The translations under genes were made by a program, and so were the position numbers. 64,000 nucleotides of DNA from Chamaecrista fasciculata. Its lineage: Eukaryota > Streptophyta > Magnoliopsida > Fabales > Fabaceae. A model generated the notes under the pieces. It was not told the DNA's origin, ran no database searches, and worked only from the letters and a program-made list of their open reading frames with translations. Below, in pieces: positions 24,245-33,489 of the stretch (positions are counted from its first letter, which is position 1; each line of letters starts with the position of its first letter). The stretch is taken from the NCBI GenBank assembly GCA_003254925.1, contig QANZ01052941.1, positions 58,534 through 122,533 of the forward strand, given 5' to 3'.

Positions 24245-24487
24245 TCTCCACGATCATTCTAATAGGCTATCCTATAACCCAATCGAATTCACTCATAAAC
24301 ATATCCGGGCCCCCAAAATTGTCGGTGTTCAACGTGATTTGCATTGAACAACTCCAGATCAAGTAATTTTGCAGTAATTGTTTAAAACTCTTATACAGTT
24401 AATTTATTTTATGTAATACAATCAAGTTAATTATATATGATATACAGTGTATATATACTGTTTACAACAGTATGCCTTAAACATGTC

Positions 24488-24494
24488 TATAAAG
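24488..24494 (+). promoter_or_regulatory. TATA box of MLP gene 24569
   Basis: TATAAAG in the conserved 'ccttaaacatgtctataaag' block, 81 bp before the start codon. Confidence 0.65.
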
Positions 24495-24568
24495 GGTGAG
24501 CTCACAACACTAATATCTGCACAATTGTGTGGTTAAGTTTGCTTTACTCTGCAGCTAATAATCTCATC

Positions 24569-25874
24569 ATGTCTAGCACAGTGGAAGCCGAAGTTGATCT
24601 CAACGCTCCTGCTCTGAAAGTTCTCCAAATCTTCACTCTCAATTTGGTAAAGCTTACCAGCATTGACCCTGACTTCATTCAAAGTGTTGAACTTGAATCA
24701 GGCGCATTTGGCTCTGTTGGCTTTGTTGTCTTAGCCCATTATACACTTGGTATTTCATTTCTAACCCCAACTTCATCATCATCTTAATTATCTTCACTTC
24801 TTGATCAATACCACCTAGTTCATGAACTATATATATATATATATATATATGAGAAAATCTACTTTTTGATCCCGGAATTGTTACTGAGTCAATGATTTAG
24901 TCCTTAAATTGTAAGAAAACACGAATCAATACCTTGAATTTTACATCACCGTCAACCTTTTGGTCCCTAAGGGTGGTGTAAAAATTAAAATCCAATGTTG
25001 GAGGGGAGGTCAGGGACCAAAAGATTGACGCTGATGTAAAATTCAGGGACTGATTCGTATTTTCTTACAATTCAATGACCAAAAGGTTGACAGTAGTATA
25101 AAATTCAGAGATTGATTTGTATTTTCCTACAATGTAGGGACTAAATTGTTGACTCACTTAGTAACAATTCAGGGACCAAAAAGTAGGTTTTCTCTATATA
25201 TATCTATGAGAAAACTTATTATTTGGTCCCTGAATTTATTCTGAGTCAACTACTCAGTTCCTGAATAATCGAAATACACGATTTGGTCCTTAAAATATTT
25301 CAATTATCAATTATTTGGTCTCTAGTAACGATTTGGTCTGTGAATTTGAACTAATTTTATACTTTTTAATCCTTGAACTTGTACTAAATTTATATTATTT
25401 GGTCCCCGAATTTGACCTAACTAAGGACCAAATCGTTGACAATTGCAATAATTCAGGGATTGAGTAGTGTATTTTAATTATTCATGTACTAATTAGTTGA
25501 CTAGGTGTAAATTCGAGGACCAAATTAATAATAGGTTTAATCTATATGCATCTTTATCTGTGTTTGACATAGTTTGTTTATGTATGTATATATATATAGA
25601 TGGAAAAGCTAGTGTCGCTAAGGTGGAGGCTGCGTCCATAAACATAATAGATTTTTCAGTGACGTTCAGTGTTCTTGAGGGAGATCTGTTGGATGAATAT
25701 AAGAGCCTGAAAGTGACCATCAAAGTGAGTCCACATATTCTTTCAGGAAGTGTATTGCGTTGGACCATTCAATATGAGAAGCTTAATGATGAGATCCCTG
25801 AACCAACCTCCTTGTTAAATGCCTACGTTGAATTGAGCAAGAAACTTGATGATTTTCTTAATAATCTTCTCTAG
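24569..25874 (+). CDS. MLP-like protein (Bet v 1 fold), two exons
   Basis: Exon 1 is 24569-24749 and exon 2 is 25600-25874. The phase-1 GT..AG intron splits codon 61, giving 151 residues. It opens MSSTVEAEVDLNAPALKVLQ, has the glycine-rich loop ESGAFGSVG (about residues 43-51), the YEKLNDEIPEPTSL motif and a C-terminal helix ending KKLDDFLNNLL. An in-frame upstream ATG at 24527 exists, but MSSTVEA is the start shared by all copies, and 24527 lies in what is leader in the paralogues. It belongs to the LTSIDPDFIQS group with 31621 and exon 1 of 33490. The intron holds two palindromic MITEs. It appears intact. Confidence 0.88.
24851..25194. mobile_element. Palindromic MITE in MLP intron, 344 bp
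   Basis: The left end GAGAAAATCTACTTTTTGAT mirrors the right end '...gggaccaaaaagtaggtttt' then CTC. It is bordered on both sides by TATATATAT, which could be a 9-bp duplication but is low-complexity. Confidence 0.72.
25208..25542. mobile_element. Palindromic MITE, TTATTATTTGGTCC family, in MLP intron
   Basis: Begins 'gagaaaacttattatttggt' and ends with the decayed complement near 'caaattaataataggtttaa'. Same family and intron position as in the MLP genes at 31621 and 33490, so it was probably in the intron before those copies split. Confidence 0.68.
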
Positions 25875-26205
25875 ATCGTCGATCGATATATCGACTCTTC
25901 AATATATCACCATAAATAAAAAAAGTTGACTATATATGTCAGCTTCTATATATATATATATAATTATGCGTGTATTTTCCTGTTTTGAAATGTCTAGAAA
26001 TGTCGTGATCACTAATATTGAGCTGAGAGCATCTGAATCTGGCTCTACATAATGTGTGTTCCTACTTCATATGTATAAGCAATGTTAAATAATATACTTG
26101 TGATATTGAAAATATTTCCATCTTCTGCTCTTCTGTTTACTTCAATCTTGGTGGGTTTTACTTACCTACCATAAATATAATAGCAAGTAAATATTGTTTC
26201 TAAAA

Positions 26206-26517
26206 TGACAAAACCTATTATTTGGTCCCTGATTTTATCAATTTGTGATTAAACAAAATATACTACTTAGTTCCTAAATTATTGTAATTGTCAAGATTTG
26301 GTCACTAGGTCAAATTCAGGGACCAAATAGTATAAGTTTAGTACCAATTCAAAAACTAAAAAGTATAAAATTAATTGAAATTGAGGGACCAAATCGCCAC
26401 TATGGACTAAATAGTTGATAATTGAAATATTTCAGGAATCAAATTGTGTATTTCAATTATTCAAGAACTGAATAGTTGACTCACTATAAATTTAGAGACT
26501 AAATAGTAAGTTTTCTC
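26206..26517. mobile_element. MULE-type MITE, 312 bp, 9-bp TSD
   Basis: Same TTATTATTTGGTCC family. The flanks are a perfect TTTCTAAAA (26197-26205 and 26518-26526). The equivalent insertion follows the gene at 31621, starting at 33106 after the same TTTCTAAAA. Confidence 0.82.
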
Positions 26518-26529
26518 TTTCTAAAATTG

Positions 26530-27600
26530 TAATTGATTATAAATTATTAGAATTTTTGGTCAATTGTACCACTAATCTTTTACATTTGAGTCAATTGTAT
26601 CCCACCCCCTAACTCTGTTAATGAAACTAATAGAAAAAGCTAAAGTGTCAGCTGATTCAGTTGATGGTTGCTAAGGTGACTCATGATGTTCTAAGTGAGG
26701 CAAACATGGCATACTTTGGGAGTACAGTTGAAATCCTAAATTTCCCACTCCCAGATCCACTCCCAGATTGGCTTCATCGTTCTTCTTCATCCTCTATGCC
26801 TCGAACCTCGAACCATTGCAACTGCTAGCCCTTCAAGACGTATGGAAAGTAGCACATCAATCAAAGAATAGACCACTAGCAATAGTGTGCAAGAGCTACG
26901 TCCGAACAAGGGGAAATTAGGTGACCCGCTTCGTTGAACATTGGGAATTGAAGGGGATATCATTGGTATAAATATACTCAACTTTGTCAGCGGACATAAC
27001 TTCAAAAGAACTTCCCAAGGTTGAAGAAGCCCTGTTTTGACCTCCTTTCCGAAGGGAGGTGGAATGGACCTGGACTCCGACCTTCCTAGGAACCAAGCAA
27101 AGGATTGACCTTGCTAACCAGCCCTTATCAGCTTAACCGAAGGCTTAGCCTGAAGTGGTCTTTTAGCTAAAGGGAGAAGGTGCAAGGGTTGGCACCTTCT
27201 AAGGATTTGTTCAATCTGTCGTTTTCACTTTAGCTGAGAGTTTCTCCATATGTAGATCGACCAATTAAAGAATCCAGACAGTGAGTTATATCTGAAAGCC
27301 TTGGAGCTCTAGGTTATTCTATATATACACCTCGGAAAGAGTCAAAAAATGGAAGGGCCATATTTTGCACGTCTTTTTATGTATATAAATAAATCAAAAT
27401 TCTGTCATCCCCCCAACAAACAAGAGAAAAGACTTTATTTTTATTGTTTCCTCTCCCAATTTAGGAAGACAGAAAATCGCCAATTGAAATTGACAAGAAG
27501 AAATTCAGGGAAATCAAGGAAGCACCCCGCTCAAGAAACAAAAAGGAGTTGCGGTGCTTAATCGGACAGATCAATTTCCCTGACGAATCATCAACCCTGC
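26530..27600. repeat. Repeat-derived intergenic DNA, possible LTR at about 27035-27580
   Basis: About 26560-26700 ('gtcaattgtaccactaatct', 'aactctgttaatgaaact') recurs at about 35645-35790. The stretch from about 27035 to 27580 is GC-richer, has a TATA-like 'ttctatatatacacc' near 27320 and resembles an LTR, but I could not match its ends or find a 5-bp duplication. Confidence 0.35.
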
Positions 27601-28140
27601 CTCTCGGACCATGGCGGGTGGCCCATCACTGGTCATCACTAGTCAATGGTTGCCGACAACACTAGACTTGACCAGCTGATGACTACTGTTGATGATGATC
27701 ACAATAGAGACTGCCACTACGTACACGACGCGGCCCGCCAACCGACCATCGTCGGTTGTCGATGAACACTAGAAATGGTCGGTTTAACTCGCCCTACCCC
27801 CCACACAATTAATGATTAAATTAATTAAATTAATAACCGTCTTATTAATATATAGTTAATCCTAATAAGTTATAGGGCTCAAATATAAAAAAAGAATCTA
27901 ATGGTGTGTTTGGATGGGGGTTATGAGTTAAAGGAGGATAAAGGAGGGGGGAGGTAGTAAAGGAGAGGTAAAAGATTTGTGTTATAAAAGAGGTTTTTAG
28001 TAAATGGTGTTTGGGAAAATGAGAGATAAATGATGAATTATGATGTGAAATTATTTTAAAGGGTATGTAATGATTGTGGTGGGTTGAAATAATTGTATTA
28101 GTATTTTAAAGTTGTTATATTTTTCCTGTTTACTGTCTTT
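27600..28140. repeat. MLP-unit upstream block and GGTGTGTTTGGATG element
   Basis: About 27600-27900 is the duplication-unit block (with 'gaacactagaaatgg'). From 27905 a PIF/Harbinger-type end (GGTGTGTTTGGATGG after CTAA) follows, closely matching the nested element at 21359 ('gtaaaggagaggtaaa', 'attttaaagggtatgtaatg'). Its right end is not found before the minisatellite. Confidence 0.5.
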
Positions 28141-28144
28141 TAAT

Positions 28145-29010
28145 TTTATTTTAAAATTTTGATACTACAAAAATATTACCCATGTATATAATAGAGGAGG
28201 GACCAAAATGTATATTTTCTGGGGTATGAATTATGTATTTTCCTAAATTTTGTTCTTCAGTAGTTGCAAAACGAAAAATATTAGCCATATATATACTGAA
28301 TAATGGACCAATATGTATATTTTTTTTATATGAATTATACATTTTTTCTCAATAGTGTATAGTACAAAAAATATTATCCATATATATACTAGAAGGTGAC
28401 CAAATTGTAAAGTTTTGGGATTTGAGAATTATAATTTTTTTCATATATTGATTTTTTTTTTATTTTATCACCACAAAAGAAAATTACTCATATATGTGTT
28501 AGAATAGGGACTAAACTGTAATTAAATTTTCACACCACCAAAAATATATTTTTTTCTCATTAATGTTTCTGAAATATGCTTATAAATTTTCGCACCACCA
28601 AAAATATTACCCTGAAATAATTATATTAATGCAGGAGGGACCATAATATATATTTTTGGGATCTGATTACACTAAAAAAATATTATTAAAGTTGGACTGA
28701 TCTATAATTTTTGTTGTCAAATGAGACAATAAAAAATATTACCGATATATTCAAAACTGAAGACGCTAAATTATAACAAACAATAAAAGATATTATTAAA
28801 GTTTTGGGAATTGAATTATATTTTTTTTTCTATTTTGAATTTTTTTTATATTTTTACACTTCAAAAAATATTATTTATATATATACTGGAGGAATGACTA
28901 AATTGTAATGTTTTGGAAAATCAATTATATATTTTTTCCCATTACTGTTTTTTAAATATGTTCATAAATTTTTATACCACAAAAAATATTACTCATATAT
29001 AATATTGCAG
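28145..29010. repeat. Degenerate minisatellite, unit about 100-115 bp
   Basis: Seven to eight diverged units, each with 'aaaaatattacc', 'catatatatact' and 'ggaccaaaatgtatatttt', start near 28166, 28275, 28368, 28480, 28600, 28735, 28870 and 28982. The array runs directly into an MLP exon 2 remnant. Confidence 0.62.
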
Positions 29011-29015
29011 GAGCT

Positions 29016-29088
29016 ACCAACCTCCTTGTTAAATGCCTACGTTGAATTAAGCAAGAAAATTGATGATTATCTTGCTAATCTTCTCTAG
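29016..29088 (+). pseudogene. 3' remnant of an MLP-like gene
   Basis: Only the last ~24 codons of exon 2 remain: TSLLNAYVELSKKIDDYLANLL and the stop at 29086-29088. The KKIDDYLANLL ending matches the gene at 44929. Everything 5' of it is replaced by the minisatellite. The 3' flank (29089-29560) is recognisably MLP 3' UTR, with 'gaaataaaaagttgactttg' and 'tgatcaccaatattgagc', and is closest to that of 17058. Confidence 0.8.
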
Positions 29089-29719
29089 AGTCAACCTAGA
29101 CATCAATCATCAATGCTATATATTTTTTGTGTGCTACCATACTATCTGAAATAAAAAGTTGACTTTGTCAGCTTCTATATGTATAATTATGTTATGCGTG
29201 TATTTTCCTATCTTGCTATCGAGAGCTGCTAAAGTATACATATGTTGAATTATGTAAATTATGGCTAATGAAGGGTGTAGATTCAATTTCTCCATTTTAT
29301 TGCCAATATTCTTCTTTCTCTCTCCTCCTTTCTCTCTTATTTTCACTCACATTTCACATAATTTAGTGATATTGTACTTCAGCTGATCCAATCCCTTTGC
29401 TATCATGTTGTGTCTAGAAATGTGATCACCAATATTGAGCCGAGAGCATCTGAATTTGGCTCTACATAATGTATGGGTTCCTACTTCCTTCTTTATATGT
29501 ATAAGCGGATATACTTGTGATACTGAAAATAATATTTTTCATCTTCTGCTTCTGTTTATTTTTAAAAGGATAAATTATATTTTGATATCCTATATTTTAG
29601 TTATATTTTACTTTAATATTCTGTAGGTCAGAAAGTGACATTTTAACTAGTTCCTTGTGCTATTCTCCGTTAATACTTTAACACTTTGAATTTTAATTTC
29701 GTGAGCTACTCGTTCATTA

Positions 29720-30012
29720 AAAATTCAAATAGTCATGTACTACTTGAAACTTTCTCTAGTTTCTATGAGAACAGAGTTATATATATTGGACACATGCCCG
29801 TCTCCCACTCCCACTAACCCTAATATCTCAATTATTTGGGCTTGTCTCTGCAAAAAAAAACTTATACAAAAATCATCAAAAAAAGAGCAAAAACAAAAAA
29901 CATGCTCAATCAAAGTTTCTAGTCACTAGTCAGTAGACAAAGGGTTGACTAGTGCCATACAAGATAGACATGGCCTCTTTGGCCTGCCGACCAACCATTG
30001 TTTGCGCATAGT
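29720..30012 (+). repeat. Upstream block of the next MLP duplication unit
   Basis: 'gtcatgtactacttgaaact', 'cccactcccactaacccta' and 'agacaaagggttgactagtg' recur at 43403-43660 and, in part, at 19460 and 20110. It is the uninterrupted counterpart of the target of the 19516 solo LTR. Confidence 0.6.
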
Positions 30013-30017
30013 CGATG

Positions 30018-30605
30018 TGTTGGGCGGAAGCGCAACCCACACAAGAAATAAAGGAAGAGGAAACGGAGAAACGAACACAAAGCTTTAACGTGGTTCGGTG
30101 CCTCAAGACCTACTCCACGGTCCCCCTCTGGGACAAACTTCACTATCACCCTCCTTAATACAATTTTTGACCGGAGAAAATTGCAAACCCTCTCTAAAAA
30201 TGACTCACAACTACCCAAACCCCAATACACCCATTAGGANGAAGCGCAACCCACACAAGAAATAAAGGAAGAGGAAAACGGAGAAACGAACACAAAGCTT
30301 TAACGTGGTTCGGTGCCTCAAGACCTACTCCACGGTCCCCCTTTGGGACAAACTTCACTATCTGTAATTTTTGCACGGAAAAATTACAAACCCTCCTCAA
30401 TACAATTTTTGATCGGAGAAAATTGCAAACCCTCTCTAAAAATGACTCACAACTACCCAAACCCCAATACACCCATTAGGATTTCTTTGTAAGTTGTGGT
30501 GCCTCTTAAGGTGAAAAACCCTCTCTATTTATAGCTTCCTCACCCACTCAACTTTCCTAACTTGACCAATGTGGAACTTTGAAAAAAAACAAAAGAACCC
30601 CAACA
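30018..30605 (-). mobile_element. Solo LTR, copia-type, containing an N-flanking duplication
   Basis: The ends are TGTTGGGC and CCCCAACA, with a perfect 5-bp duplication CGATG (30013-30017 and 30606-30610). The family is that of 14301-14665, here on the minus strand. The uninterrupted target ('gtcgatgaacactagaaatg') is present at about 27758. The apparent 588 bp includes a duplicated segment around the N at 30240; without it the length would be about 374 bp, close to the 365 bp of the relative. Confidence 0.83.
30027..30481 (+). repeat. Direct duplication flanking lone N (30240)
   Basis: 30027-30239 and 30241-30481 share start and end, and meet at the N. The second has a ~28-bp extra stretch. 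The other solo LTR of this family lacks any such duplication. Confidence 0.75.
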
Positions 30606-30838
30606 CGATGAACACTGGAAATGGGGACAAGTGCAGTAATTAAATTAATTACCTATTTATTAATAATTAATCCTCATAAGTTATGGGGACTAAATATAAA
30701 GAATGAATCTAAGTATATTTCTAAGTTTGGGGTAAAAAACATAAATATCAAAAAAACTCAGAGAGTGGGGATTAATATCCAACAGAGTTAGTTTTGGCTT
30801 ATCCAAGCAAGAAGAAGATAGTACTAGCATAATATCAA

Positions 30839-31340
30839 TGTTAGATTTCAAAGCCCCAAAACCCATCTTGGGAACCGAAATACAAAACATAAAACATATA
30901 GCAACACAAAATAAGAAGCGAAAATACTAATCTGGATACTCTGCTAGGAGCTCTGCTCTTCTAGGCGGTATGATTGATTTTTATATACGCGAGATAAACA
31001 CATTTCCACAATCGATTGCAAAAAAAATCATGAGGACAAAAAAGAACTAACATGGGTTCTCAATAAGAGCTTCCTAGTAGAGAAAATCTCATGAACAAAA
31101 CAAATAGTGAGAAACCAACAAATTAAGAGTTGGCTCAGTTGATAAGGAACCGATTCGTAACTCACAAGGTCGTGAGTTCGATTGCTGTTGCCAATATGAA
31201 AGCCTTGTTAGTAGGCAATTTATAAGTAAGGCTATTGCGGTGCTATTTTCTTTCTCTCTCTCCACGATCTTTCTAATGGGCTATCCCTTGACTCTATAGA
31301 ATTCACTCATAAGCATATTCGGGACACCAAAAAACTGACA
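30839..31340 (-). mobile_element. Copia LTR remnant upstream of MLP gene 31621
   Basis: The ends are TGTTAG and CTGACA. Adjacent lower-coordinate sequence is copia leader, as in the paralogues at 23594 and 43953. It contains a tRNA-like SINE fragment (about 31128-31215). Fragmentary; no coding region. Confidence 0.55.
31128..31215 (+). mobile_element. tRNA-derived SINE head (candidate)
   Basis: It has a Pol III box A-like 'tggctcagttgataagg' and a box B-like 'ggtcgtgagttcgattgc' about 30 bp later, in the right order for a tRNA-derived head. It is not a functional tRNA: no full cloverleaf or acceptor stem is seen. The paralogous LTR remnants lack it, which supports insertion. Confidence 0.5.
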
Positions 31341-31484
31341 GTGTTGAATGTGATTTGCATTGAACAACTCCAAATCAAGTAATTTTGCGGTAATTGTTTA
31401 AAACTCTTATATATATCATCAAGTTAATCATATCGTATACAGTGTATATATATACTGTTCACTACAGTATGCCTTAATCATGTC

Positions 31485-31491
31485 TATAAAG
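31485..31491 (+). promoter_or_regulatory. TATA box of MLP pseudogene 31621
   Basis: TATAAAG in the conserved 'ccttaatcatgtctataaag' block, 136 bp before the start codon. A (ATC)n-like run sits in the leader. Confidence 0.6.
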
Positions 31492-31620
31492 GGTGAGCAC
31501 ACAAAACTAATATCTTCACATTTGTGGGTTAAGTTTGCCCTACTCTGCACTTAATCTCATCATTATCATTATCATTATCATTATTGAAAAGTAAAAGAGA
31601 GATCTAGAGAGAGAAAGATC

Positions 31621-32769
31621 ATGTCTAGCACAGTGGAAGCTGAAGTTGATCTCGACGCTTCTGCTCTGAAAGTCCTCCAAATATTCACTCTCAATTTGCC
31701 AGAGCTTACCAGCATTGACCCTGACTTCATTCAAAGTGTTGAACTTGAATCAGGCGCATTTGGCACTGTTGGCTTCATTGTCCTAGCCCATTATACACTT
31801 GGTATTTAATAATTTCTAACCCACCTTCATCATCATCATCATCATCTTAAATCTTAATTATCTTCACTTACTGATCACTTTTCATCATTTTGTTTGATCA
31901 ATACGATTACCACCTAGTTCATGAACTATATCTAAGAGAAAACTTATTATTTAGTCACTGAATTTGCATCGATTGAGTTAACTAATCAGTCTCTAAATAA
32001 TCATTTTGATCTTTGAATTTGAACTAATTTTATATTTCTTAGTCCTTGAACTTTGACTAAATCTATAGTATTTGATATTTGAATTTGTACTTTTTGGTCC
32101 TTGAATTTGATCTAGCTATGGACCAAATCGTTAACAATTGCAATAATTCAAGAACTAAGTAGAATATTTTTATTATTCAAAGACTGATTAGTTGGCTCGN
32201 CCCTAAATTTTTATTAAATTAATAGTTTTGATCCTTGAATTTGAACTAATTTTATATTTCTTAGTCCTTGAACTTTGACTAAATCTATAGTATTTGATAT
32301 TTGAATTTGTACTTTTTAGTCCTTGAATTTGATCTAGCTATGGACCAAATCGTTAACAATTGCAATAATTCAAGAACTAAGTAGAATATTTTTATTATTC
32401 AAGGACTGATTAGTTGGCTCGATATAAATTCAATGCCTAATAATTGATATCTATGTATATGTGTTTGACATAATTTATGTATGTATATAGATGGGAAAGC
32501 TAGTGTAGTTAAGGCGGAGGCAGAGTCCATAAACATACTAGATTTTTCAGTGACATTCAGTGTTCTTGAGGGAGATCTGTTAGATGAATACAAGAGCCTC
32601 AAAGTGACTATATATCAAAGTGAGTCCAAATCTTCTTTCAGGAAGTGTATTGCGTTGGACCATTCAATATGAGAAGCTTAATGATGAGACCCCTGAACCA
32701 ACTTCCTTGTTAAATGCTTTTGTTGAATTGGGCAAGAAACTTGATGATTTTCTTAATCATCTTCTCTAG
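31621..32769 (+). pseudogene. MLP-like gene with a 4-bp frameshift in exon 2
   Basis: Exon 1 is 31621-31801 (181 nt) and exon 2 is 32491-32769 (279 nt, against 275 in its closest relative at 24569). The extra 4 bp lie at about 32609-32614, where relatives read 'gtgaccatcaaag' and this copy reads 'gtgactatatatcaaag'. The frame shifts after KVT and stops at 32670-32672, giving about 120 residues without the YEKLNDE motif and C-terminal helix. The rest of the exon is well preserved up to a matching stop at 32767-32769, so the lesion is recent or a sequencing error. Exon 1, promoter and splice sites look normal. The intron also carries the N-flanking duplication at 32200. Confidence 0.8.
31936..32445. 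repeat. MITE in intron, distorted by duplication around N (32200)
   Basis: TTATTATTTGGTCC-family MITE ('gagaaaacttattatttagt' at the left). 32004-32199 and 32226-32421 (196 bp each) are almost identical and flank the N at 32200, so the real element is probably ~220 bp shorter. Confidence 0.7.
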
Positions 32770-33105
32770 ATTGTGGATCCATCGACACATCAATAATATA
32801 TCATCATAATTAAATAAAAAAGTTGACTTTGTCAGCTTCTATAATATATATAATTATGTTATGTGTGTATTTTCTTGTTTTGCTGTGTCTAGAAATGTCG
32901 TGATCACCAATATTGAGCTGAGAGCATCTGAATCTGGCTCTACTTATTGTGTGTGTTCCTACTTCATATGTATAAGCAATGTTAAATAATATACTTGTGA
33001 TATTGAAAATATTTCCATCTTCTGCTCTTCTGTTTACTTCAATCTTAGTGGGTTTTACTTACCCACTACCATAAATATAATAGTAAGTAAATATTGTTTC
33101 TAAAA

Positions 33106-33335
33106 TGAGAAAACTTATTATTTGGTTCCTGAATTTATACTGTTTGTGATTAAACAAAATATACTATTTAGTTCCTGAATTATTGTAATTGTCAACGACT
33201 TGGTCATTATCTCAAATACATGGATCAAATTATACAAATTTAGTACAAATTCAAAAACTAAAAATTATAAAATTAGTTGACGAGATCACCACTATAAACT
33301 AAATAGTTGATAATTGAAATATTTCAAGAATCAAA
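33106..33335. repeat. MITE truncated at a duplication breakpoint
   Basis: Starts after TTTCTAAAA exactly like the element at 26206 but stops about 80 bp short. At about 33335 the sequence switches to MLP promoter sequence ('ttcatttattttatgtaata'). Confidence 0.65.
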
Positions 33336-33391
33336 TTCATTTATTTTATGTAATATTATCAAATTAATTATATCTATGCCTTTATCATGTC

Positions 33392-33398
33392 TATAAAT
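33392..33398 (+). promoter_or_regulatory. TATA box of MLP gene 33490
   Basis: TATAAAT in 'tttatcatgtctataaatgt', 98 bp before the start codon. Only ~60 bp of conserved MLP promoter remains upstream before the MITE breakpoint, so this copy has the shortest upstream region of the array. Confidence 0.65.
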
Positions 33399-33489
33399 GT
33401 GAGCCCACAACACTAATCTCATTATTATGCAATTAATCTCATCATTATTGAAAAGTGAAAGAGAGATCTAGAGAGAGAGAGAGAAAGAT

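Larger units (their letters stand above)
23594..24324 (-). mobile_element. Copia LTR remnant upstream of MLP gene 24569
   Basis: Homologous to 30839-31340 and about 43953-44487. On its lower-coordinate side lies 'ttgactccgatacca', the complement of a copia primer-binding site (TGGTATCGGAGTC), so the LTR reads on the minus strand and its internal region is mostly gone. It contains the N-flanking duplication (23757-23903 and 23905-24050) and a 76-bp retro-insert (24169-24244). Old and fragmentary. Confidence 0.55.

Noticed and set aside
24527-24568. Upstream in-frame ATG extending the MLP gene by 14 codons
   Set aside because: The extension is leader sequence in the paralogues; all copies share the MSSTVEA start at the downstream ATG.
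30690-30890. 66-codon minus-strand frame (MFCISVPKMGFGALKS..)
   Set aside because: Overlaps the duplicated copia leader and LTR remnant; not a host gene.
31128-31215. Possible functional tRNA gene
   Set aside because: Box A and box B patterns are present, but I cannot form a cloverleaf with paired acceptor ends; a SINE head fits better.
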